From Dromaius novaehollandiae (taxonomy: Eukaryota > Chordata > Aves > Casuariiformes > Dromaiidae): 64,000 nt of DNA. The position numbers and the translations under genes were made by a program. This document shows, in pieces, positions 24,301 to 36,546 of the stretch (position 1 is its first letter; every line of letters starts with the position of its first letter). The notes below the pieces were generated by a model. It made no database searches. It was not told the origin of the DNA and saw nothing but the letters and a program-made list of their open reading frames with translations. The stretch spans positions 29,346,501 to 29,410,500 of the forward strand of contig NC_088099.1 of assembly GCF_036370855.1 (NCBI RefSeq), in the 5' to 3' direction.

Positions 24301-27300
24301 AGGGCAAGAAGACATGTCTAGCCAGCGGGATGCCTGTGGCTGCGGGGCGGACCTCCAGGCAGTGGAAGGAGCAGGGAAGTCTGTGGTGGCTCGTCACCCA
24401 GCAGAGACCTACAGAAATCTCCCAGGGTCACTCGTTTTTGCTATGGGCTCCCGCAGAGACTCTTGATGGGGAAGAGAAGTGTTTCATGGTTAAGAAGAAG
24501 TTAAAGGGAGTGCACAGGGAGTGAGAGGGGCTTAACTGGCCAGAGTGGGGTTGCCTGGAGGACAGCAGGTCTGGGATGGGTATCCAGAGTGGTGCCCCAA
24601 GGTGGACAGCCGGCCAGAGGTGGCCCACTTCGATAATAAGCACTTGGAGATGAGACGTGCTAAGCGCTACTGTTAGTGGTTTGCGACTTCCCCATCTTTG
24701 GAAAACAGCCAGCTTGGAGGATTTAAGTGTGTGGCCAGTTACGCTTGCAGCAGCAGGGAAATTTTCCCTGAAGTTGCCAAAACATGTTTTTTGAGCCTGG
24801 CTCAATTTCCTTTCCCCCTCCTGTTGCTCAGTGTCTCTCGGAGAGATGGGTAACACAGCGCAGCTGGGACATTGCTTAACAGACACTCGGGCACAAGGTA
24901 AAAGTCGCTTTAGCCACAACATAGAAACCTCAGCTGCATTCAAGGCGTGTAGCAGTCCTCCCCGCGCACGCACTGCTCCTGGCGTTTTGCCCTAGGAGCC
25001 CACGGCTCTTAGAGCAGATCCCTTTCCTGCTCCTGCACCCGTGCCCAATCTCTCCAAGGGAATTGGTGCGTTTAACACTAGCCCAGGGCTACTCTTTTAG
25101 CACACGGTCTTGAAGGCAGCTGTGCTTTGTAAAAACTCTCTCAAGCAACCCTCAGAGATAGTTTTCATGACAGTATGGGAGCTGGGTAAGAAACTTCCCC
25201 ATAAGAAGTCTCCCTCTTTGTGGATTTGCTGCCTTTACAAAGAAGGCGAGAAGTCAATAAAATAAGTAAAAGGGCATATTTGTGAGAGGGGGGAAGCTGA
25301 GCTGAGCAGCAAGATGACTCTTCAGGTTGTTACCATCGGAAAGGGCTTTTAATGTCATGGCACTAGCTCCTCAAGCACATGAAATCGGGAGGGGAGTGGT
25401 TCAGAATAAATGAAATCATTGCGTTCGTAAGCCCTGGGCAGCACCACCGCCGAGCACTTCTGTAAGCGGGGAAACCCGCTGCCAGGGAGCAATAAACCTG
25501 CACAGCTTTGTGCACCGAGGCTGCAGGGACACCTTTCCATCGCCCACCTGCTCCCGCGCAGCCTTGATTGGCCCACGGGAGGCAAAGGGCATCTTTCGCT
25601 CCGGGTCCGGTCCCCAAAACAGCTACGTGCAGAGCGTGCTGGCAGCAGCCAGGGCTGCAGACTGTGCTCCGCACTCCTACAACTGGTTTTGCTGAAACAC
25701 AACCCTCATTTTAAATCAGCTGCAGTGAAACAGAAGGCTTTGAGAAAACAAACTCCCTCCAAACATATCCTTAACTTCATTTCCTCTGATGGCTCTCCAT
25801 GTTTCTGTGCTAGGTTTCATGGGTCACTTTGCATTTTTTTCTTCTTCTAATTTTAATTCTTGTCCCACCAGGGGTTGTTCTTTCATAGGATCCCAACCAT
25901 GAATTCTCAGATGGCAACGAGAGTTGAGAAGGGAACTTGACTGTATTCTCTCTTTTTTTTTTTTCTTTTCTCTTTTTTTAATTTTTAAGCTGAGTTCTAA
26001 AGTATCCCATATTTTATTCATTTAGGAGGATTATTTTACACCACAAAGAAAAGTAGATTGTCTGGCTGGTCTGTAATCATGCTAAAAAGATTAGAAACAA
26101 TAATAAATATAGGGGGGTCTTTTAAATCTTTTTCCACCGAGCTCCACTTCTTTTGAAACGCAGTCATTTGAACACCCATTTATTTATCATGTTCTCAAAA
26201 ACACACTCGGATCATACTCATCTAACCTATCTCTTCTTTTCTCAAAAAGACAGCAGTGCTCAATGCTCTAAATACAGGACAGGGATCTTCTTGCCCTAGT
26301 TCAGCCGGGGTAACAAATGTAGAGCCTGGCGTTGTTTCTTTCGGAGTTGTCTTCAGGATCAGACTGGCAGGAGGACCCTGAGCGACGGGTCGGCTCCCGC
26401 TCTCCGGTTTCGGCTCTCCTTGCGAGGGCGGGCAGTCTGTGGGCTCCCACTGCTGCTTTTCCTGCCTCAGGCGCTCGCCCAGCAGATACCACCACCACTT
26501 GCTGGGGGCTTCGGGGTCGGTTTACAGGAACATGCAGCCCATGGCTTGCTAGGCGTCATCAACAGGGTCTTCGGTAGTCTAAGGCGACGGATTAAATGAG
26601 TCCTTGCCAAAATTCTGTTCTCAGACGCAGCAGTCTCAACCCGGGCGCTCTGACAGGACCGGCAGCTCCACCGAAATGCTGCTGGCTGGAGCCGGTGTTC
26701 AGCCGTACAGCCTTTCTTTGCATCTCTCTCCTCCTGCCTTGTGCTGGTTTCTCTCGCGCAGTCAAGCCCCAGAGTGCTGCTGTCCCAGGCTTACAAGGAC
26801 TCACTCTCTCAGAGTAAAGCAACGTGGAGAAACCCTGCTTTTCCATGTTTGTAGTGACAAAAGAAAGGTCCAGAAGTGTGACGCACTCTTCCCCAGCCCC
26901 AACACAGCAGTAGCAAGCCCAGACCTTCCCTCTGGCTTCCTTGTGCCTTCTTCACCTCCTGATGTGAGGGACCACCATCACTGTAAAAAAATCGGCTTGC
27001 AAGTACTTCCCAGACCCATACCACTGACCCTCCCAGGGCCTCACAGCAGGCTGTTGGCCAGCAAGTTTGAGTATCCCTGGCCAGCAAGAGTCCCCAGCGA
27101 ACCAGCGCACCCCCAGCCCATAGCAGAGCAGAGTCTGGCCCTGCAGAAGTGGGTCCAGCCTGGGGCCAACCCGCCACAGCCCTCACCCCCGTCACCACCC
27201 AGCCCGGAGAAGCACCAAGGAAATAGCCATGTGATGACGTATCCAGCCACTGGGTGCCACTCTTGTCCTACCTAAACCCAGCTGACCCTGAAGGAGCTGC

Positions 27301-30300
27301 TGAGAAGGAAAAAAAACCCAAAAGCAGGTTCGGGGGACTGCTGTGCTAGGCAGACCCTCTCTGCTGGGCAGAGGCTGCCCTGCGTCCCCACTGCCTTCTC
27401 GGCAAGCCGGGCCGGAGACCTCACTCCCGTACAAACACGTCCTCTGGGCACTGCCAAAGCCGAGAGCCGCACAGGGGTTGAAGAGCGTGCCAGAAAGCCG
27501 CTGCGTAGCTGAGCAGCGTTGGCGTGATGGACAGACAGACGGGAGCTCCTCTCTGGCTCTCCAGGCTTTGAGGACTGTGCGAGTGAACGTGTCGGAGGTT
27601 CACGCGTTAACAGTTAACCCCGATGTAATTTTCTCTGTGGGTCTGCTAACGCTTTGCCTCCACGTGGCCAGTTCTCCCCACAGAGCCCGGGAAATGGCTG
27701 AGCGCGGGGAAACGATTTGGGCCCCGCGGCTCCCCGGGGCACCCAGCCCCATGTGGTGCGCGGTGCCAAAGCAGGGCTGGGGGCAACGGTTCCCTTACGG
27801 AGAGATTCCCACGTGCGGTTACTGTCCAAAGGGGCCATCACGTGGTAGGGACTGTGAGAGGAGGCAAATATCAGCCAGGATGACTTCTGCTTGTCCACCC
27901 TTTTTGCTGGCCTCTGGTGGGACTGGGGATCAGTTACAAACCCTTGGGTGCCTTAGTGACATATCTACAAAATGGGTGTAGAAACAGCCCTTCACCACAT
28001 GACGATACATGGATTATCTTTCGCAGAGTAAGTAGATATTCATGCTTGATGTCCAGCTGTGCACAGATCCAGCTGCTCCACAGCAGACGCTGCCAGTGCC
28101 CGTGAGAGCACCATCGGCTTCACACCTTGCATTTTCCACGTGCAGGAGGAAGAATTTCCACATCTGTCCATCTTCTGCCTTTTACAAACATCCGAGCACT
28201 CTGCAGTCACTAACCTTCACCACCACCGCGGGTTACATGTTACCCCAACCCTTCAGCTGGGGGAAGGGACACTTGGAGAAAGTATGTGACTCTATCCAGG
28301 GATCTGTTGCAGTGGTCCAGGTTTTCCCATCTTTTCCCCATCAAAAATGTAGGCTATGAAACCAGGAAATGCTGATCAGGAGTCATAGTCAAACCCTGTG
28401 CCTAAGCCCTGCCAGAATTATGCACAAGGCAAAGCTGAAAGTCCTTAGCCCAAGCTGTATTTATAGCTTTTAGGTGCTTTGCTCCCACTAGTTGCAATAG
28501 GAGTTGGATACTCAAGTATCTTTGTGGATCTGAGTATTAGATTATATTTTTAAAAGCAGGGGGAGGGTAGGAGAAGGCAGCTAATGCAGGTTTTGAAACT
28601 TTTAATCTGGCAGCATCATTTTATAGCATACTTTCATAAACTGAGTTCACTTTGTTCCTCTGGTAACTGTGGTTGTTGCATTTTTTGAACTTTTAAATGT
28701 AAAACACTGAATTGGGTAGCATCAGGATAATAACATTTTTCCATATTACTGTGGTTGTTTATTTTTAAGTTGACAAACAACAAACTTTGGCAACTAATAG
28801 CAAACATAGGATAGTGGCAGGAGCAGTTGGGCAATGTATTAGCTCATGTCTATTTAAAAATACATAATTGAGACTTCAGTATTAGAATCCACTGAAATAT
28901 GGGAAAGGAATTCACACTACAAGTGTCAAGCAGAATTTCACATGTTAGTCATTGGTGACGTTCAGCTGTACGTGGAGAAGTTTCAGATTATATAGTACAT
29001 TTACACTGAGAGTTTCCAGAGAAAAGAATAAACAAGACATGGGCCTGACTAAGTAAGCACAGGCTTCAAATTTAACAGCTGCTGAAAAATTCATTAGGTA
29101 TCTACCTACCTACCTGTTTGACCTCAGGCCCATTAATGCCAGAGCGAAAGCCCCACTAAGCACCTCTCCATGCAGACTTCAGAGGCAGCATTTCTTCGTG
29201 TGCCACACAGTTCCCCCGCAAAGGAAGCCCCAACCCACGTGCGCACAGCAGCAATGTCCCTGCAGCCAGTGCTCACCATGGGCCCCGTGCTCCTTTCCTT
29301 GAAGACATCGCCCAGCACTACATGTTTGATCTGGATCAAGTGTGGACGTATAGTTGCACTGGTTCAAATTAGCCCGAACTGGCACTGAGTTAGTGTCACA
29401 GACACAAATCCAGCATGAAGCCTACCTGTGCAAAATCAACCTGTTTTAAAGCTTTTGAAGAAAAATGATCCACGAGATTGAGTTTGTGGGAGATCAGAAC
29501 TTTGCAGCAAGTGGCTGCAATGTCTTGGACTCAGTTTGAGGAGTCTCAAAGTTGGATTTACCATATAGTCCAAATACAGACCGAGGGGGAGTTTTGCCAT
29601 TTATTGCCCTGGGACTATAAATCAGACTGTGGACTACCCCCAAACTACTCATTCTTGTATGGTCATCATGAACCTGAAACAGGTTTATGTGCTTTAATAC
29701 TGAGCAGCTAGTAGCTAGCCAGGCAGGCCAAAGAGCATTTATCATCCAAAATCTAGGAAATATCTGTATCCATTTTAGTTGTAGTCAAAACATATCATTA
29801 GGCTTTCTATTGATTTTTGGTAATTAGAATCTTCCCAAATATCTCTGAGCACTTTCATTACTTTGTAAATTTTCACCAAATAGTTTAGACAAATTATTTT
29901 CGGCAGATGGCTTGTTATGAATAGCTTGTGAATTTTTCACTTTGACATCTGTACTGTGTTTATTGGGTGCTTTAATCAGTTCTCAGGCTGAATGACTGAA
30001 ATGTTTGCAAGGGGGGAAAAATGAACGCAGGATCCTAAATAAGAAACAGTGCATTTCAAGGACAAACACATTAAGCTGACTGTATTCACAAACACTTTCA
30101 GAGACTCCCAATGATCACTGACTATTTTATGGATGCTGGATGCCACAATGAATGTACATCTGCAAATCAAATTCATGTTGCTTATTCAAAAATGTAATTG
30201 TGAACCTCTTTTCATTATTTAGCAGCCATATTATGTAGTCAGGACTCATTAGCAGAATTTTTGTTTCAATTAGTTGTATTTTAACCACATGCTCAATCCT

Positions 30301-31070
30301 TACTGTCTCGAAGCTGTGAAGGTATTGTTAAGCAGAGTTGCAAGTCAAAAAAAGCTACTTTATCTCCTTGCTTTGTCTTTCTGAAAGTAATATTGGAAGA
30401 TAAGGTTATATACTCATTCTTTGATCAGTAATCTCCTTTTCTTGAATGGTGACCACAAAGCAAAAGTATGCATTGAATGAAAGTTCGAATGATCAGCACA
30501 TGATTACAGTTTAAAGGAATGGGAAAATTAAAGCAGAAAGCTAAAAACCCCAAAACAGGGTGGAGGCTGGAAAGGGGGCGGGTAAAGGACCAGTATAAAA
30601 AACTTCAAACATCTTGCAACAGAGCAAAAACATAAAGCAAGCATATGCATTTGCTGATGAGAACTAGCATATTCTTGCTTTAGCTGCAGCCTCTCCTACC
30701 TAAAAATAGTTTAATAAGAAAATCACAGTAATAGGTAGCAAATTATTGTGGTACATTTATACGGTGCCTGGCACGAAGGGTCCTTAACACTTCCATCAGG
30801 CAAAGAGTAAATAAACACAGTGGTGGGCAGAGGGGCAGGAGGCTTTCTCAAAGCCTTTCTCGCACCACGCCAGAGCCCACCACCTCCGTCACTGCCGAGC
30901 CGCCAGGGTGTCCGTGAGCCGTGGCCGGACTCGGCTTCCTTGAAAGGCTTGGGATTTCCTATGCTACGTTGCCATCCCAGTGGTAAATAATAAATCCCTG
31001 AATAATTCATAACCAGTCAGTAATATCTTAAATAATTTAACGAACAATTTGTCGTCTTCCCTGGTGAGAG
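21331..31070. other. Intergenic, no gene seen
   Basis: No exon or RNA gene was recognised. Moderately CpG-rich stretches occur around 26380-26520 and 27400-27850, and AT-rich sequence dominates 21660-22200 and 28480-30700. The 26604-27275 frame (223 codons, plus) and the 27343-27981 frame (212 codons, plus) have unremarkable composition and no domain. They are probably chance frames in GC-rich DNA. Confidence 0.5.
30574..30709 (+). promoter_or_regulatory. Promoter-like motif cluster (GC box, TATA, MEF2)
   Basis: GGGGGCGGG at 30574-30582 is followed by TATAAAA at 30594-30600. A perfect MEF2-type CTAAAAATAG lies about 100 bases downstream at 30700-30709. The order and spacing resemble a TATA promoter with transcription starting near 30625, but no downstream exon with a coding frame was found. 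It could be an enhancer, a non-coding promoter or coincidence. Confidence 0.3.
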
Positions 31071-31079
31071 GAGACGCTG

Positions 31080-31400
31080 GCTCAAGCGTGGTTGAGAGCA
31101 GTTCGTGTCTAGCCCCCCCTCTCCCCAAAGCGCACCGCTGTCAGCCATCTCCTCCCATGAACACCCAGGACGGTGGGTCCCTCTCCCGCGCGCTGACCTC
31201 CTCCACGAGGCTCTGGCTGCCCAGCTCGGTAACACCACTTTCCCCTGCTCTGGCCTCCTTGCGGAGCGGCGCGAGTCCCTCCATCCCGGGGAGCCCGTCT
31301 CACCATCCAAGCTGCGGCACTAAAGGACGGCAGCAGCCTCGGGTGGCCGGAGAGTCCAAGGGTCGCTCCTGCCCCGCGGCCCACACGGCAAGTCCCAACA
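31080..31400. promoter_or_regulatory. CpG-dense patch, no gene seen
   Basis: CpG and GC are enriched over about 320 bases. The overlapping frames (31049-31477 plus, 31109-31426 minus) are shadows of each other's composition and carry no recognisable domain. Confidence 0.35.
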
Positions 31401-34400
31401 GGATGGATGTTATCAGCCAAAGGCACAGAGAAATCCTGGGAGCAACGCTTAGTTCAGAGACCCATGTCAGAAGATAAAACCCCGAGAGATCAAACATAGT
31501 GGAGTCAAAAACAGTGGCTGTATTTGGTTGGACTCTGGGACGTAATCCTGGCACCACGTACCCACCAATAGCGCCCCAGGCACGTCAGCCAAGCCAAGCC
31601 CGCCAGGTGCTTAAAATCACATGAGTACTTAAGATCGTAACTGAGCAAAGCACGTAGGAAACACAAGGACTGTCATGTTAAGCGTAAGGAATAAGTCATA
31701 GAGAAACACTGATTTTATTATTATTATAATTTAAAATACGACCGTGCTCTTATCTGCAAGTCGTTCCATCCTGCTAAGTGATACAGTCCCCCATGCGCAG
31801 GCTTTTTCAGAAGATGTTGCATTGGCTTCAGCAAAGCTATACTGGCAGAAAACGTGGTTCCCCACAGCATCTCTGCTCCCCAAAAGGCCCTTCAGCTAAG
31901 GCATTTGCCACATAAAAACACATATTGTAATTTAAGAAGTAAATGCTGAACTGAGGTCACGACATGGGCACGCACTGCTCCGACCACAGCCAATGCCCAC
32001 GGAGAAGAAGCTGGATGGCGCTACCAGCTGCCCGGCTACCAAACGCGTTGCAGATGCCCCCAGTGTAGCTGAGAGCCCAGGACTGGTGCCGGCGCACAGC
32101 TCGGGAATGCCGCTGCAACATCCAGGCTGCACTTTGGGGTAAAAGCCTGGGCATTTTGCAGCGCCTGCTCTCAGGAGACTGTCTAGCCTGGAAAAGCAGG
32201 TGAGACCCGAGCTGCGTCATTCATACCCTGCAAACACATCTGCGGCTAATTGGCATGGCGTAGCATTTTCAAAAGCAACCACAGAGAGGCTTAGGAGCTT
32301 CACCCGGCCCCCAAGAGGTGTAAACTTCTAAGCATTAAACCACTTTGAAATTTGCCTCTTGGCTTAGAAGTTGCATTGGTGTTTTTGAGAATTTGAACAA
32401 GACCAGAAGCACCTGTTCCCAGGCCTTGGAGATGAGCTTTTGCTCACGCAGAAGGTGCTCGTCCACAGCCTGTGGGGAGGTCCCCGAGACCGAGCTTGTC
32501 CCGAGGATGCCCTGGGTGCCAGGCCTGACCCCCGCAGGAAACAGCCGGAGATGGTAGGCAGCCAGGCTGAAGCAGTCTTGGGGCTTTCTTTGAAGCAAAG
32601 GACTGGGACTTTGTCCTGTAATGTCGTATTTTTGGTTAACGGGTGACATCTAAATTCACAACAACAAGTATGTTTGCCAGCACGGGCTCTGTCTGTCATT
32701 TGCCAACGGAAAGAGAGAGCTTCTTCAGGAGTTTCTGAGTGATCTCATAAATATATGCTCTTGCTCACGCATCTGCTCAGCCACAAACACAAATGTAATG
32801 CTAATTAACTCCACGGAAGTGCTCTCGTAGCCCTCAGTTCCTGCTGTCTCTCCCCAGTCTTGCTGATGTTTCTTCCTTGATAGATTTTACTGTGCTCAGG
32901 AGAATCCCAGCCCTGCAGACACTGCAAAATGGCAGGGCTGTCCCAAGACTCAGGCCTGTTTTATAATTACAACAGTTTTTGACTGCCTTATTGAGTGGCC
33001 CTTCCCCCTCCCTGTAGGTTTTTTCCCTCAACAGTTTCAGAGCCTTTTTCCAAAAGATACAAGTTCACACACTCAGCTGATGTCAAGAAAACTGTCAGTT
33101 ATTGAATGGGCAGAACTCAGCCTTCTGGGAGACACAATACATTATTCATCATCTTCCGAAGATCATCTAAAGGTCAGGCTATTTTGGCCTCAAGGTGGAT
33201 AAGATATGTATTCAGCCTTACGTTCTAGCTACAACTTCTATCCCCGAAAGCCTGAGGTATTATGCAATGCACTTTTATCAGAAGCCCATAAAGCAGAGAT
33301 AGCTTTGCAGATCGCTGTCGTTGGGATCAGACAGTTATTTATGGTTTTTTGGAGACACCCTCAGCCTATCAGGTCAGTAGAGAATCAGCACTTCAGGCTT
33401 TGCTAAAAGGTAATGCTCTTTGGTTTAGCTACTGAGGAACTACTGTTGCTAGTTTTTCACCCACCATTTGGATCTGCACAGTGAGAAAACAAAAGTTCGA
33501 CAAAACTTCATGTAAAAAGGCAAATATGTGAATTCCATGCGGAGCAGCTACATGCCAGGGCCATCATAGCAAGATCGGGGCAAGGCACATATTGCCTGAA
33601 CGAACTCTCAGCTACTACAGTCAGGACCAGGTATTTTAATTTTCCTGAGATGTCCAGTTTCCTGGAGGTGCTCAGTGTCCTGGGACTTCTGTTTTGACAG
33701 TCAGATAGTTAATCACCCCCCAGCCACACTTCTGACCAACATTCAAAGTATCTTTAGAAGGTGTTTAATATTCCAGGAAGTTTAAAACATTTCCATCTTA
33801 AAAACAAAATGTAATTCCCCAGTTAGATGGAAGCTTTTAGGGTGCTGTGTCAAGCAATATCAAGTCTTGATACAAAATCAATTCAAAAAATTAAGCTTTG
33901 CCATATCTGTGATTTTACAAGACAACAATTGGAAGGAGATTGGTTCCAGTACATCTATTACCAAGTAATAGAAGTGGAAGTATTATTTATTTGTATCCAG
34001 GAAATACAAAACACTCCCTGGTATCTCCAAAAATACCACACTATCCTCCATCTGCTCTGTCGTTGCCCTTGTTTTTAGTGACAAAGGTAGCTACACTAGA
34101 AGAGCTTAGATTAGACCAGATTCTCATCCAAAATTCTCTCTCTCACTCACTCGGCAACATATGTGCAAGAAAAAAAGAATTCCAAGTACAATAGAAACTG
34201 AAACACGTCAGGCTGCTAACTCTAGCAATGGTGTAGGATAATGTGTCTTTTCCTTCTGCTTGAGGAGCATCCGTAAGTAGTTGGTCTAGTTAGTCTCAAA
34301 TGTAGGTGTTTGAAAGATGGATTGTAACACCATGGGTTGATCTTGGAGAGTTCCCTGCAAAGTTCTGCAATTTTAATTGCAGTCATTACTTCTCCCTGTC

Positions 34401-35299
34401 CTGTGTTGTCCTCTACAAGCAGCTTTTGGAGCTTTGCTGGGTTGCCATTTTTCGGGCTGCACAACACTAGCTGTGATGCTGTGAGCAGTGGCTTCTCCAG
34501 TAGTAGCTATCACCTTGCACAAGGATATTCACTTGCCCCTTTTTTTTCTGCTTGAAGGCTGCTTTGTACACACATCAACTTCAGCCAGGTTTGTGTTTGA
34601 TCTGCTGATTGATGCCTGACTTGAGATGTGCCATTAGCGTCTTTCCAGGTACTATCCTGTTTGGATTTGGCTGGTGAGACATAAACCACGATATTGTTTC
34701 TGCTCTCTGCTCGAGTAAGTGAAAAGTACACTTGGACCTGTCGAAAAATGCAATACATACACATGCACACCACTGCTGGTGAAGGACATCTGTGTCTCCC
34801 AAATCCTGACTTAGAAACATGCTGAATAACGTGCAATTATAGTGGGGACGGTTCTGCTGCCCCCAGCATCAAATGCACGCAGCAAGAGCAGGCTGGGTGC
34901 TGCGGGACACCCAAGTGATGAATTATCTGGTGCTATCCTGACTTGCTGTGTGAGCATTCACAGTCCATGTAAACTGAGATGTTTTTACTCCACAGCAGCA
35001 GCTGCAACTATCATCTGAGAGAAAGGCAGACTTCACCTGGTCAGGCAAGAACTGTAACACAGTTGCTCTGTATTTAAATGACATCTCGTATCCTGGATTG
35101 CGTATGGGGCCGTGGCACCATCCCCCCGAGCTGCGATATGCTCTAGCACACAGCTTCCTGCTGGCTGGCACCTGAGGAATGAATGACCTGCTGACAGCAG
35201 ACTTGGAAAAGGCTCATCCACTGCCTTCTTGTTGGCCATGTCTGCTCTCAGGGTGCCCAGCTCACTGAGCCCAATGCCACAGGCTGGGGGAGAGAGGCA
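31401..35299. other. Intergenic, no gene seen
   Basis: Mixed-composition sequence with no supported exon, RNA gene or repeat. Short frames are scattered over both strands. Slightly CpG-richer sequence around 31960-32220 is not strong enough to call an island. Confidence 0.5.
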
Positions 35300-35960
35300 C
35301 CCCCACCCTGATGGAGGGTCCAGCTAGGGACCACATGGGATAGCTGGACACACGCCAGTCCATGGGACCAGATGGGATGAGGAGGGGACCTCATGGAGTT
35401 CAACAGTTCAAATTCCTGCACCCTGGCTGGCATAGCTCCTTGCAGCAGCGTGGACCGACTAACTAGGCAGCAGCTCTGCAAAACAGGACCTAGGGATCCT
35501 GGTGAGCAACCAGCTGAACATGAGTCAGCTGGGTGCCCCTGCTGGGATGAAGGCTAACTCTGTGCTGGTTCGGATTAGCAAGAGTATAGCCAGCAGGTTG
35601 AGTACTGTGGACACACCTGGAGTACTCTGTCCAGTGCTGAGCTCCGGGGACAAGGAAGATAGGAACAGACTGGAGCAAGTCCAGCAGAGGGTGACTAAGA
35701 TGATTAGAGGACTGGAGCATCATGTATGAAGAGAGGCTGAGGGAACTGGGTTTATTTAGCCTGGAGAAGATTGGAAGGCCAATAGGAAGCAGCCACAAGT
35801 TGCAGGAAGGGAAATCCTACGTGGGCATAAGGAAAAAATTCTTTGCTGCGAGAAGGGGATCAGGCATGGGGACAGGGGCCCAGAGAAGCTGGGGAACCTC
35901 TATCCATGGAAATTTTCAAAACTCTCCTGGTAGCCTTCGCCCTGTCTGTCATAAATGCAA
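35300..35960 (+). mobile_element. CR1 LINE relic, internally deleted
   Basis: The plus strand shows the C-terminal CR1 ORF2 landmarks in order. These are the GACCTCATGGAGTTCAACA-type segment (about 35387), the GACCTAGGGATCCTGGTGA block followed by AACATGAG (about 35488), the CTGGAGTACT...GTCCAG block (about 35615), the ACTAAGATGATTAGAGGACTGGAG block (about 35693) and GAGAGGCTGAGGGAACTGGG...TTTAGCCTGGAGAAGA (about 35730-35770). Past 35775 the usual middle segment is missing and the sequence jumps to the CACAAGTTGCAGGAAG-type and ATTCTTTGCTG segments, which points to an internal deletion. No CR1 3' terminal octamer repeat is visible, so the 3' end is lost as well. It is old and non-functional; outer boundaries are approximate. 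Confidence 0.85.
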
Positions 35961-36300
35961 CAGCCACTCCTCCAGGGGCTACAGGAGGTAAACACCTTCA
36001 CCTGGCTCATTCTTAAATGTCGAGCAGGAGCCAGAGCAACGAAAAGTACCATTTACCGAGTGAAGGCCTGAACATCCGTTAGGAACAGAAAAGCTCTGAC
36101 CTGCCTGAGAGCAGCGTAAGGCCGGGAAAGCCAGTGCCTGGGGATGAGGCAGCACGTGCTCTCATCACCTCGGTATGGGCTTTATGAAAAGATTGAGAAA
36201 GCTGCTAGTGGCCCCAGCCAAGTTGGAATTTGGCCTTGAGTGAAGTCAATAAGAAAGAAAAAAACCTAACAGTGCTGCCCAGTTTACTCCCTCAAATTGT
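35961..36300. other. Intergenic, no gene seen
   Basis: Ordinary sequence between the CR1 relic and the foldback element. No exon or repeat was recognised. Confidence 0.5.
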
Positions 36301-36546
36301 CTGAGCCAATCTAACAGCCCGCTGCCAAACAGGAGGGAGCTTGCCTGGCTCCAAGGACTCCAGCCCTCTCCTGCTCTCCCCACTCCCTGGTCCCACCACC
36401 TCCTTTGCCCAAGCACTCATCAGGCTCTGCTGACAGCTGCCGGGGTGTCTGGCAATGAGTAGCAAAGAGCAGGAGCTGGAGCTGGAGCTTGAGGAAGGAG
36501 CAGGACTTGCCCCTTTCTGAAGTGCTGAGCTGTTAGATTGGCTCAG
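36301..36546. repeat. 246-bp imperfect palindrome with 17-bp terminal inverted repeats
   Basis: The first 17 bases, 36301-36317 (CTGAGCCAATCTAACAG), recur as a perfect reverse complement at 36530-36546. Further inward the arms keep a weaker match: CTCCTGCTCT at 36368-36377 pairs with AGAGCAGGAG at 36466-36475, and GGAGCTGG repeats in the right arm pair with CTCCAGC in the left. The left arm is pyrimidine-rich and the right arm purine-rich. A single strand could form a long interrupted hairpin with its loop near 36420. No clear target-site duplication flanks it. It may be a MITE-like DNA transposon relic, a conserved foldback repeat, or a local inverted duplication. A serine-rich minus-strand frame here (36292-36570) is a by-product of the purine-rich repeat. 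Confidence 0.75.
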
